From Raphanus sativus (lineage: Eukaryota > Streptophyta > Magnoliopsida > Brassicales > Brassicaceae): 64,000 nucleotides of DNA. The position numbers were made by a program, and so were the translations under genes. Of the stretch, positions 12,701-22,793 are shown one piece after another (position 1 is the first letter of the stretch; every line of letters starts with the position of its first letter). Location of the stretch: the NCBI RefSeq assembly GCF_000801105.2, contig NC_079517.1, positions 9,052,001 through 9,116,000 on the forward strand. Direction: 5' to 3'. The notes under the pieces were generated by a model. The model ran no database searches. It was not told the origin of the DNA and saw nothing but the letters and a program-made list of their open reading frames with translations.

Positions 12701-15139
12701 CAGGAAAATATTGTCGGATATCTCCAAAGTCAAGATCAAACTGCAACTCCTCTACCCTCTTTATATAATATAAAAGATCTTCTACGCCAAACGGAAGCCC
12801 CCCTTCTTCTTTCCTCTGATATTAGAACCCAGCAAGTTGAGTGTTGTGAAAGGCATCACTATTATATGAAATAGACAGCATTATATTTTACCTTCAAGTC
12901 TTTCAAAAAGGACAACTCTCTACTAGCCAAATCAGTTAAAGTGGAAGAGATGTCCTCCAGGAATCTGATCACCTGGACACAAGAAGAGCGTCAGTTTAAA
13001 CGACATGATGAATAAATGATAAACTAATAACTTGAAGGATCTTTCACAAACCCTTGTTGATGTCTTTGACATCCTATGATCAAGAGCATAATCTGCAAAG
13101 TGTGCATAACCAAGTAAGCGAGCTAATCTATGGCGCGACTGAACCTACAGAGACGAGTATAGTAAGATGTCAGCTGATTGAAGTCTGCTGAAGGCTTCTG
13201 TTGATTTTCTACAATAGACATGCAAGTACCAATTTTTGTAACACCGGAATATTGGCATCTCCACATCTCTTTCCATATGCCATAGCCACTGTCTTCCTTG
13301 TCTTGGCTATCTGCAAAGTTCAAAACAACAGCCAAAATATGTTCAAAGACAAATTCAAATGTATTGGCATGAACACAAAGAGAGATAATGAAAGTGTACC
13401 CAGTTATCAAGAACAGGTAAGTTATTGTAACTTGAATGTTCTATGTGGCATGGCAATTTAAAAAGCTACATGGGAATTGTTACCTTGCACAACTCTAGAA
13501 TAGCTGCCACGTGATTACTTTCCAAGGTGAGCTTGAATTCTTTATTTTGAGTTTTATCCAAACTCTGAAGGAGGAAGTGTAGAAATGGAATTTAGTTATG
13601 GAAAGGTCGAGCTCACAAATTTGCATGTGACATAGTAAGCTAAAAAACATTTCGGGTAAACACCTGAAGGAACTCCAGAGGCAGACCAGCAAGCTCAGCT
13701 TCAGTAAAAAAGAGACAAGAACTATCTTCATTTAAGTTCTGAACGTAACGCAAGCTTAGCTCATCAATTTCATTTCTCAATCTATCCACTTCCACTCTTT
13801 TTGTTGCAGTAAGGTTCAGACCATTGTTCTCAAAGTCTCTAACCTGTCACTGATAAAACAGAAATCAATACATTTGTTTAACTCACACATCTTAGTAAAG
13901 AACAAAAGAAGCCTGCAACCAACTCTTGAAAATGTGCTACGAATTAAATCTCATTACTGCAACCACTTCCTTCTAGAACAACAGAAGGAAAGATCATGAC
14001 TCAAACCTCTCGTCACACCCTAAAAGAGTGCTATTTGCTAGTCCATGAGGATAAGAAAAATCTCAAAAAGACTTTGTTACATAGGTGGAAAAAAAAAAAC
14101 AATTATTGGTTCTTATCCACAAGTCGACATGTTGTACACAATTCAAGGCTAGTTTATTAACGAAACATCAATAGTACAGAGTCAAGGACAATAGACTCTA
14201 CAGCTGCGAAGGAGAGACTAGAACTGGTAATAATTACGCTAAGGAGGACATATTTACACAACCTTTGTAATTTAAAATCAGTTTATACATGATAATGTGA
14301 TATAGTAATGTCAGAGACATTGAAAAGAATATGATTCAGGTTTCCTTTACCAGACACTGTAAGTAGCATTTAGCTTCGGGAGCAATTGATTCTCCCTTTG
14401 CAGCATAAATTCTGATAACACGGTAAACATCTTCACGTTTTCTGATAAGCTTGCACAAAAAGATATGATCATCAGTTACATACGAAAAATCAAGAAACTG
14501 GATCAGAAATTCAATCCACAAAACACCTGGAGGAGAGAAGATGAGCGTCTATCTTCACCTCAGCTTCAGCACTAGCTCTACGAACATTATCATGAGGAGA
14601 TAACATCTTAGGAATCACACAGCACTGTACAAGAGGAAGCTGTCTCGCTTCGAGTTCCGCCAGTGGCAACACAACATTCTCATAAGAGAGCTACACGAAT
14701 CCAACAATCAATCAAGTTCAAGTCAGAGACGTCTCAATACGCATCTCGTTTTCTAAAAAATGGTAAATTTCGAATAACCTTATTTAGAGGAACCAAGGCA
14801 ACAGCATCATGAACTCTCGTGGAATCGGAGATGATCCCCTCAGCTAAATCGAGAATCTCCTTGGCTGATAGGTTAACACGAACAGTGTCACATCCAGGAA
14901 GACCTAAATCGAGAATCTCTAGTCAGCATTGTGAGATACGAACTCGAATAAGTGGGAGCGAGAGAGAGAGAGAGAGTACATTTCTTCTTGGATTTTTGCT
15001 TGTGAGAGTTGAAAGCGAAGATGGCGAAACTGACGGCGAGTCCGATTAGGCCGGCTGCTCCGGTGAATTTTACAAGTTTGAGCTTCTTGGGATTATTAGA
15101 TGGTTGCATTTTCTTGTAGTTTTCATCGTCTTCTGTCAT
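9741..15139 (-). CDS. Thimet-type oligopeptidase (M3 zinc metallopeptidase)
   Basis: Zinc endopeptidase that cleaves short peptides, probably AT1G67690. The first exon (15139-14980) encodes MTEDDENYKKMQPSNN and then one membrane segment, FTGAAGLIGLAVSFAIFAF, so the enzyme is likely membrane-anchored. Roughly fifteen small exons follow with GT-AG borders. Recognisable pieces are the KREDVYRVIRIYAAKGES region (exon ending near 14350), the NEIDELSLRYVQNLNED region (near 13760), AKTRKTVAMAYGKRCG (near 13290) and HRLARLLGYAHFADYAL (near 13110). The catalytic motif HEFGH is read on the minus strand at 11239-11225, directly before a splice donor. VQHICNRASFARFSGLRVDP opens the next exon. The C-terminal exon ends with GREPSTQAYIESR and a stop at 9741-9743. 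One intron carries a 766-bp hAT-like element. Some exon borders in the middle were not checked base by base. Confidence 0.9.
11822..12587. mobile_element. Non-autonomous hAT-like element in a peptidase intron
   Basis: A 766-bp element bounded by a perfect 17-bp terminal inverted repeat, CTTGGTTCGAAAAAGCG, and flanked by a perfect 8-bp target duplication GCCACATA (11814-11821 and 12588-12595). The subterminal parts form a second inverted pair around CGCCATGGCG and TAAGCGC. The interior is AT-rich and encodes nothing recognisable. An 8-bp duplication fits the hAT superfamily. The flanking exons of the oligopeptidase look intact, so the element is presumably spliced out with the intron. Confidence 0.85.
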
Positions 15140-17445
15140 TTTCCTCTCTGCTATGCTATTATGCTTTTAGTGTGTTAGTGACCCTCTCTCTCGCTGATGG
15201 TCCGTCCAAGGCTGAACGTGAGACGGACGGGACAGACAATCTTCTCTGTGGACGCGTTAAATAATTTTGATAGTTTTCGTTCAATTTTGTAATTAATTCC
15301 AATATATATATCTATATTACTATTTGGGAAGCAAATTTGTTGTTTGTTATTTTTTCGTAATTTTAGATTTAATTATACTTTATACTAAATTATTAATTTT
15401 AATAAATAAATTTATTAATTTAGTTGATAATTTATCATCATCTTCAGAATAAAAAATTCTAACCATCGCATCATAGTTAAATTTATATTAGTAATTTAGC
15501 TGATAACTTATCAGCATCTTGAAAATATTTTTTTTTAAATTAATTATAATATCATATAAACACACACACACACTATATATATATATATATATATTTGTGT
15601 ATATATTATATTTGGTTTAGTAATATTAGACCGACTCTATTTTAATACATATCTTAAGATAAATTTCTTAAGAAAATTAAAATCACTTATTGTGATTATT
15701 TTTTTAAACAATTTGGCAAATAATTTAAAAATATTTATAATATTATTTGCAAAATTAATTTTTTGCTCTCAAATTAAAAATTGGTGTGTTTAAAAGTCTT
15801 TATTATCCTTAATAAATAATTAAATTAGATTTGTTCATATGATTCATCACTATCTAAAAATAATAATATAGATCATAATATATTTAAAATAAATATAAAT
15901 CTATGTATATAGTTTTATGTATCAATGAATGTTTTCAAGTTTATTTTATGCAATAAAAGATATTTTATTTAAAAAGAAACTTTATCGTATGTAAAATTTA
16001 ATATTTAATAAAATATTAAGTATTTCAAAATCAAGAAAATAATTTATTGGTTTTTGAATTGATAATATATCTACTTGGAATTTTTGCAAAGCTGTTAACC
16101 CCGCAAGTGCAAGCAAAATATCTAAAATAATCACAATTATAGTTTGTTTTGGGGAAAAATTGATACATTTTAATTTTAGTACAGCAGGCATGAGTTCACA
16201 ATGTGTATGAAAACATATTAATGGTTTTGGATGGATTTGGCAATTTTGAGAAAATTACAATCATATTTATAAGTTATTTTAAACAATATTTTACAAAAAG
16301 CCTTGTCCATCTATCTTAAGAAAATGTCATCGGCATAATTACAAAATACCGAAATACAGTCTACCAAAAGATGTCGAGGCAGATTATTTTCCTTGGATTA
16401 TGTGGTATAATAGAAACGGTAAAGTTTACAATAATAAAGATAGGAACCCCTAGGAAATCTTCCGTAAAACTGAGATTGAGGAAAAGCTTTGGAAGGAGAC
16501 ACAATTATTAATAGAAAAACCTTCTGGGTTACCTCAAGCGGTCCCTAATTTGTAATTTTTGGAATCGACCAGAGTTCGTTATGTAGATGGAGTTTGGAAG
16601 GAACAAGATGTTTTCACTGGTCAAGAATGGTATTGCAGACGAACGGATTCAGAAGATATCATGATGGGAGTAATGAATCTCCGACAAGCTTGCACGTGGT
16701 ACAAAATTATATGGCGGATAAACTTGCATGTGGTGCAAAGAATTTTCCTTCAACTATGTTATATGTCGATTCAGTACTTCCGGTCTGGTTCACTGGACCG
16801 ATAAGACGTCACTAGAATAGTTTATTGTTGTAAAAAAAAAGTCTTTCTCTTCTTGTCACTTGTTATTTTATTTTATTTTTTCAACGTACAGATCTTTTTT
16901 TCATTGTGATTTTGTGTTTTCCAATTTAATTTAAAATTTTGTTTTTTTTTTCACTTTGGCTGGATTTTATAACTTTGTTATTTTAGATTTTATCTATTTT
17001 TCTTTATATTTTAAAATATTGATCATGTATTTCCCTCAAGTGATGAACCGTAAGGATATTCACCACTTCTTTACGGTTCAAGCACAATATTCTCATTAAG
17101 TTAGATTAGATTTTAAAGTTGTTTAATAAAAATCATCCACAATTTTCAGATTCACCTAAAATCATATAAAAACTCTTTAAATATCAAATCACTTAAAATA
17201 TCATATTGAATACATTCCATTATCTTAATTTATAAAACACAATAAAAATCTACAATGGTTTTATAAAAATGATAACTTTCCAAAAATAGTATTTTAAAAG
17301 GTTTTTTTTAATACAGCTTATTAATTAAAAATTCTTAAAAAATTATTTTATCTTAATACATAAATCAAAATCCCAAATTTACAATATTTCTCTATAAAAA
17401 TCATAGCTTTTATTTATTTATCCATATATATATATATATATATAA
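15140..17445. other. AT-rich spacer with microsatellites and a LINE remnant
   Basis: This region lies between the oligopeptidase promoter and the Pack-MULE. It includes AC/AT microsatellites near 15560-15596 and 17424-17444. TTTATT-rich stretches elsewhere look like old insertions. Apart from the LINE fragment listed separately, no gene is recognisable. Confidence 0.5.
16300..16815 (+). pseudogene. 3' fragment of a non-LTR (LINE) retrotransposon, RNase H-like region
   Basis: Translation in one frame gives PWIMWYNRNGKVYNNKDRNP, then KTEIEEKLWKETQLLIE, then VRYVDGVWKEQDVFTGQEWY. The first piece resembles the linker ahead of the RNase H-like (RVT_3) domain carried by many plant LINEs, and the last resembles that domain's opening, usually VDGSWK...D.FSGQGW. 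Stop codons interrupt the frame after DRNP and after AVPNL, so the copy is dead. No reverse transcriptase remains upstream. A short A-run at about 16831-16839 follows and may be the remnant of its tail. The family call is from remembered motif patterns. Confidence 0.6.
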
Positions 17446-17577
17446 GGGGAAATTTTATAAATACACTTTTATTGATACCACTAATCAACTATACCACTAA
17501 TCAAAACACATTTTCAAAAATACCACATTCATTAATATGTGAATTACTAGACTGCCCTTACCTTATTTTCAATTCAT

Positions 17578-18027
17578 CATTTTCTCGAACAAGGAGCAGC
17601 TCTCCCTTCACCCTCTTCTTCTTCCACTTCCTCTTCTCATCTCAGCAACCGTCACCTCCACCGGCGGCGGAATCGGCTCCCGATCTATGACTACTAGTCG
17701 CACCTTCTCTGACTATGGGCCGATCGGGTCCGAGAGCTTCGGAACGGGATCCTCTGTCCCGTACTCGTCAGAGGAGCTTCTCAGCGAGCCTGTGGGGGAG
17801 AATATCAGCTCTGAGCGGGATAGTATCTCCGTCACCATTCGTTTTCGACCATTGAGGTATATAAATAGATCTGATCTTCGTAATACCAGATCTATTGGAA
17901 GTTCAATTTATTGGGATTTCTGAAATTGATTCTGATTGCAGCGATAGAGAGTATCAAAGAGGAGATGAAGTTGCTTGGTACCTTGATGGCGATACTATGG
18001 TCAGGCACGAGTACAACACTTGTTCAC
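17578..18027 (+). pseudogene. Captured N-terminal fragment of kinesin KIN7D (MKRP2-like)
   Basis: The frame from 17687 reads MTTSRTFSDYGPIGSESFGT and then SSERDSISVTIRFRPL. After an intron-like gap with AG/GT borders, SDREYQRGDEVAWYLDGDTM continues at about 17940. These pieces closely match the start of the Arabidopsis kinesin-7 family protein At4g39050, including the intron inside the first motor-domain strand. Upstream, SRTRSSSP (near 17585) and TSSSHLSNR (near 17626) from the same N-terminus appear in different frames, so at least one frameshift is present. The motor domain stops before the ATP-binding P-loop, so no working motor can result. The kinesin identity comes from memory of the family sequence. 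Confidence 0.75.
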
Positions 18028-18138
18028 TCTCTCACACTCTGCGAGAGAGGAGGATGCGAGTGGGTGAGAAATGCAGATGCTTTATACTTTGATTCAAGAC
18101 TGTAAAATGCAGTTACAATATAGGCTGGCGGCAGTATA

Positions 18139-18573
18139 ATGTCAGCTCAATCAGGTTTTGTAGATACAGCCAAGTCTTTCCTCTGTACAGTTTTGAAATG
18201 CGGATTGGTCCTTACTGTGTATAGCCACAACATACTCATCAACAGGTTCTGTCTAGCTGGCTCCATCGGAGAAGCTTTGGAGTTAGCTGGTGATATGAAT
18301 ATCAAGCATGGAGTGGAGCCTGATAATGTGACGTACAATATCCTTGCGAAAGGGTGTCATCTCCTCGGTATGATCAAATGGGTTTGGGAGATCATTCAAC
18401 AGAAGCATTGGTACACAGGGGAAGGAATGGACGAGATGGAGTTAACAGAGGCAGAGAGCAACATGAATGATCTTGTCTCAGAGTACCAACAGTACCAAGA
18501 AACAACTGCAGATGAAGAAGGTGAGTACGAGGATGAGGAAGAAGGAGAATACCAACAAGAAGAGGAGTACTGA
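18139..18573 (+). CDS. Chimeric open frame: PPR fragment fused in frame to a beta-tubulin C-terminus
   Basis: An uninterrupted 144-codon frame. Residues 1 to about 84 resemble pentatricopeptide repeats: [17 protein letters not shown], then [11 protein letters not shown] and [14 protein letters not shown], close to the Arabidopsis PPR protein At1g13630 as I recall it. From about residue 89 the frame reads [13 protein letters not shown] and [13 protein letters not shown], then an acidic tail, which is the C-terminal helix and tail of a beta-tubulin. The fusion point is near 18400. Nothing shows that it is transcribed or translated. It lies inside the Pack-MULE just after the kinesin piece. Whether it is a new gene or only captured debris cannot be decided from sequence. 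Confidence 0.6.
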   Translation: MSAQSGFVDTAKSFLCTVLKCGLVLTVYSHNILINRFCLAGSIGEALELAGDMNIKHGVEPDNVTYNILAKGCHLLGMIKWVWEIIQQKHWYTGEGMDEMELTEAESNMNDLVSEYQQYQETTADEEGEYEDEEEGEYQQEEEY

Positions 18574-18829
18574 GAGTAAGCGTATGTGAACTACTCCCAC
18601 CCCCTTATAAAGCATATCTCTAGTTATTTGTTTTTATTAAGGAAGCCTCAACTACGAGTTGCAGGTTTATATTGACAAATTATGGATCCTGCTTGACTTA
18701 TGGTGTGCTGTTTGTGTACTTTAATTTGGGATTATAAATTTTAACAAGCAATTATTTTCATAGGGATTCTTAGAACATTCCAAGTATGCAGCTGGAAACT
18801 TCGTATTCTAACAACTTCCCCATCACCAA

Positions 18830-20790
18830 GGCTTTATAAGGATTATAAATACTTTATAAATGTATATAAATCATTTTTAAAGATTTAGAAATCATTTATA
18901 AACCTTAAGAAACTCTTAAAAACTTTATAAAGAATTATAAAATATTGACAAACTTTATAAAATATATTTAAAGTTGGTTGTTGGCTGTTGTTTATAAAAA
19001 AATTTATAAGAGTTTATTAAAACAGTCTATAAGGATATGTATAACAAACTTGAAGTTATTATTCTACAAGGCTTTTATAAGGATTATAAATAAAGGTTTA
19101 TAAAACCAATCATATGGATATATGAATTATTTTTGTATATAAATCATTTATATGAGTTTATAAAACCATTTATTAATTTTATAAGAGCTTATAAAACTTT
19201 GTATCAACCATCTATAAAGTTTAAAAAACACATATAAATATTTATATAACTATTTAACGGTTTGTAAAACTATTTAGAAGGGTTTATAAACAATTTACCA
19301 GAACTTATAAGCGATTTATAAAAATAAGGCCTTATAAAAAGTATAATTCAGTATTGAGATGATTTAGCATTGAGAGATATTTGGGGGTTCTGAATTTTGA
19401 TCCGTGTGCGTCCATCATCGTTCCGTCGGTTTATAAGGTTTATAAAATTTATACACCATTTATAAATAATTTATAAGGGTTTATAAATAGTTTATAAATC
19501 AGTTCATAGCCTTTTTGAAACTAAAATCAGTTTATAAATAATAATAATTCAACATAAAACCCCGAAAATTACCTTATAAACCCTAAATCAGTTTATAAAA
19601 TAATAAATCAGTTTATAAACTCTTATAAATCAATTTATAAAACCATCTCCTACACGCCGTGTTGATTCTGCTTGCCTTCTCGCCATTATTAGGATATCCC
19701 AGAAATGTTCATTTAACATTTGGTCGTGGGAACCCGAGTCTTTATTGGCTTAAGCTTCAAACCAAGACTCTCCTGAGACAGAAGCTCCGGTGAAATTCAT
19801 GAGGCTTCATGTTCTGCAGGAAGACAAAGCATATCTCAGTTAGATACTCTTTAATGTCAGAAAGTCAAAAACTACAAATCTAACCTCTGATCTCGCAGAA
19901 AGAACATCTTGAAACTGCTTTGTAGCTCCCGTAAGTTTTGCTTAAAGTCATCCCAAAATATTTATAATGGTTTATAAAAATTTATAAAGGGTTTAGAAAA
20001 CCACTTAAACAGTTTTAATGGGTTTTGAAAGAGTTTATATATGGTTTATATAAAATTATAAAGGTTTCTAAAATAATATAAATATTTATATAACTATTTA
20101 CAAAGGCTTATAAAACCATTTATGAACCATTTGTAAAGTTTATAAGAGATTATAAAACCTTGTATCAACCTATTTAAAAGGGTTTGTAAAACTATTTACA
20201 AGAAAATTATGAAAGCTTATAAATAATTTATAAGAGGTATGTATACTATTAATAAGAGTTTATAAAAATGTTATGAAAGCTTATATTCAATTTATAAGAG
20301 GTATTATTAGAATTGTATAGGTTTATAAATAATTTATAAGAGGTATTATTATAAACCTTTAGAAATTATACATATATAATTCCTTACAATTACAAATAAT
20401 TTATAAACCATTATAACTAATATATAAACATTTTATAAACCATTATAACAAATTTATAAACATTTTATAAAGGTTTATAAAATATTTAAAAAGGTTTATA
20501 AAACTATTTACAAGAACTTATAAGATATTTATAAGAGTTTATACATTTATTTTAAAGTGTTTATAAATTAATTTACAAGGTTATATATCTATTTATAAAA
20601 GTTTATAAATCTATTTATAAGGGTTTATTCCAAAGATTGTAAGAATTTAATAATCTTCATAACACAATTTATAAGAGTTTATAAATCAATTTATAAATAA
20701 GTTAGAAGACTTTATAGATCATTTATAAATTCTCAATTCTTTTCTCGCCATCTTAGAATTTTTGTAAGAATTTATAAATGATCTAAAATC
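18830..20790. repeat. Dense block of TTTATAA/TTATAAA motifs
   Basis: For roughly 2 kb the sequence is packed with the self-complementary core TTATAA, usually as TTTATAAA, TTTATAAG or TTTATAAC. In the densest lines (such as 19441-19500) there are five or more per 60 bases. The spacing is irregular, so this is not a simple tandem satellite. The block is interrupted at about 19640-19960 by a captured syntaxin fragment and continues afterwards to near 20790. It lies wholly inside the Pack-MULE. I know of no named repeat family that fits. Confidence 0.85.
19735..19965 (-). pseudogene. Captured fragment of a plant syntaxin (SYP31/SYP32-like)
   Basis: Minus-strand reading from about 19940 gives GATKQFQDVLSARSE, then a donor GTTAG, an intron of about 70 bases ending TTCCTGCAG, and an exon beginning NMKPHE. 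The Golgi Qa-SNAREs SYP31 and SYP32 have an ATKQ..DVL..R(S/T)ENMK.HE segment with, I believe, an exon junction at the same place. After NMKPHE the match stops (FHRSFCLRR), so only a fragment was picked up. The retained intron argues for DNA-level capture. Confidence 0.6.
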
Positions 20791-20982
20791 TCTATGCTAA
20801 AGGCCACGATAAGTAAGATGTTAAATAACTAACCATTGATTTGCATATAAACAAAATTAAGTCTCATGACCAATATCATAAACAACAGCGAACGCAGAGA
20901 AACACTACATATTAGTTAAAGTGATATCATATTGTCTCCACAGATATAAGCGAAAGCAAGACGCTAAACATCATTCCTTCCA

Positions 20983-21790
20983 TCAGTCAACCACAGTACT
21001 CTCTTTTCTGGCCTTCTTGGTGATGAGGATAAACTCAGTGGGTTTGATGAGCCTGAAGGTACACCTGTCACCAACCTTCAAAGGGAACTCTCTTGCCAAT
21101 CTACTCCATCCACTTGAGAAGACTGTTCGATTCTCCCTCACCAAGCAAAGCACGTTCCATGAAGACTTCCTTTTTGAGTGATTGATCGTGTACTCCATAG
21201 ACTCACTCGGGATATGATCCTTTTCAAACACCCTCAGACAACTGATACCAAGACAAAGAAGAAGCAGATATTCACATGTCAGAAACTGTATAGAATACTT
21301 GTTGAATTTCTTTAAATATTACCAAGAACTTGAGGTATGATTTCCTTATGGTGATTTCGAACTCTGGAACACCATTTTTCTTGATCTTCTTCTTTTTTCT
21401 TGAATGTTTTGAGTTTCTCAGCTTTCTTCTTTCTGCCTCTCGATGATTCATCTACTTCCTTCACCACTTTCTTGCTCTTCTTCTTCTTGGAGGATGTTTT
21501 AGAAGCCTCAGCTTTCTTCTTTGTGGTTTCAATCTCAACTCCGTCCACAGACTTACATGCTTCATCTTCCTTCTTCACGTCCTTGTAGCTACTCTCACCT
21601 TCTTCTTTCTTTATGCCACCTGTTTACATCATCATCAAATTAGCAAAAAAACATTCTTCCTCACAATCTACTCTGTTTCATTGAAAACAAAATGCTTACT
21701 GAAAGGAGTCGTTGTAGGATGTTTGCGTGGTGCGACGATCTCCTTGCCACTCGGCTTGTACATGTTGACGTTGAAGCGCATTAGTACAGT
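20983..21790 (-). pseudogene. Captured B3-domain (REM-type) transcription factor segment
   Basis: The minus-strand frame ending at 20983 reads LRVFEKDHIPSESMEY, then LVRENRTVFSSGWSRLAREF and PLKVGDRCTFRLIKPTEFIL. This has the core features of a REM-family B3 DNA-binding domain: a GW..F/A pair, then LK.GD.C.F.LI and a closing hydrophobic strand. Upstream (21578-21312) a lysine-rich linker carries KKKKSKKVVKE and a closing NHHKEIIPQVLG. Before that, about 21770-21710 reads YKPSGKEIVAPRKH, resembling the end of an earlier B3 domain. Splice junctions could not be joined in one clean frame between the linker and the last exon, so the copy may be decayed. It lies antisense to the kinesin/PPR/tubulin pieces. 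Confidence 0.6.
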
Positions 21791-21833
21791 GTGAGTAAAG
21801 GTAACGACCTCGTTTCACCCAAAGCATTGTCGC

Positions 21834-22328
21834 TCACAAACTGGCTCTGTAAGCATTGTCGCTCACAAACTGGTTCTTAAACATAACCTTCCTGTCCCAT
21901 GTTTCTTCTCCACATCCATCGTAACTCGACCTTCTCCTCTCTCTCTCTCCAATCTGGTTATCTTCAAGTATCACTATAATCCTGAGCCACATTAATAACC
22001 CAATCCAAACTTTCCAGGCACCACTTCTAACAAATCGTTGACTCCTCTGTCGATACACCAAGTAAATCCAAACAGATCTCCCACTGAATAGAAGAAAAAT
22101 CATACCTTTATTATCCAAGCCATCATCACTTGAAGACCCAAGATCACATGTATCTGTGTAGATTGTAGATCGTAATATCTCCCAGCCCCTATCAATCCCG
22201 ATCTTTTTCATATTCCCCTGCAATCCAATCAGTTCTGATTGATCCCCTCGGATCATCAGAGTTGGCTTCTCAGACGAACACGTTTGCTGAACCAACCAAG
22301 CCTTCCACGAAGATGAAACAGATTGCAA
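21834..22328 (-). pseudogene. Unidentified 164-codon open frame near the right end of the Pack-MULE
   Basis: A minus-strand frame reading SWKAWLVQQTCSSEKPTLMI, then NMKKIGIDRGWEILRSTIYT and TCDLGSSSDDGLDNK, followed by a GTATGATTTTT that could be a splice donor. The rest of the frame looks like intron sequence rather than protein. I do not recognise the family. The first 75 residues have protein-like composition, so this is probably another captured exon. A tandem partial duplication of the AGCATTGTCGCTCACAAACT segment occurs at the end (about 21823-21841 and 21850-21868). Confidence 0.35.
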
Positions 22329-22793
22329 AAGAGATGCAGAAACGAAGCCAAAAAGCTATGGAGGTGGTTATAATGATTCGGCGGCGACGGAGGCGTTCAC
22401 CAGGTGGAGACAACGACGACTTCTCCATCTCCTTTGATTAAGCTAGGGTATATTAGTCTTTTACCTATTGATATTTTAAGTGTAAAGTTGGTTAGTGTAT
22501 TTTTGAAAAGTGGTACTTTGAAAGTGGTATTAGTAGCAATTTCCCTGTATATAATCGAGAAAAACTTAAATAATCACATTCGTAATTTCGTATAATATGT
22601 TCTACACCTACAAGAACCACTACAAAGACTCACTGAATCTGGATAATACCATAGGCCCAATTAAAAAGCCCATGGGTATCCTCTTCGACAAATCTTAAGC
22701 AGTCATCCATACACATTCAAGCCGAAAGAAAATGCAGAAAACCCTTCTCTAGCCTCAATCACTGTCTTCTCCGATAGAAAAAAGAAATCCACG

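Larger units (their letters stand above)
17446..22545. mobile_element. Pack-MULE carrying fragments of at least five host genes
   Basis: The left end begins GGGGAAATTTTATAAATACA and the right end, read on the opposite strand, begins GGGAAATTGCTACTAATACC. Similarity continues for about 100 bases, with shared ATACCACT, TTTTCAAAAATAC and ACTAA blocks, as in Mutator-like elements with long terminal inverted repeats. The 9 bases outside are TATATATAA (17437-17445) and TGTATATAA (22546-22554), an 8/9 match to a 9-bp MULE target duplication; the AT-rich context makes this weaker evidence. No transposase is visible, so the element is non-autonomous. The interior holds kinesin, PPR, beta-tubulin, syntaxin and B3-domain sequences, a long TTTATAA-rich block and one unidentified segment. 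Several pieces keep host introns, so capture was at DNA level. Confidence 0.8.
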
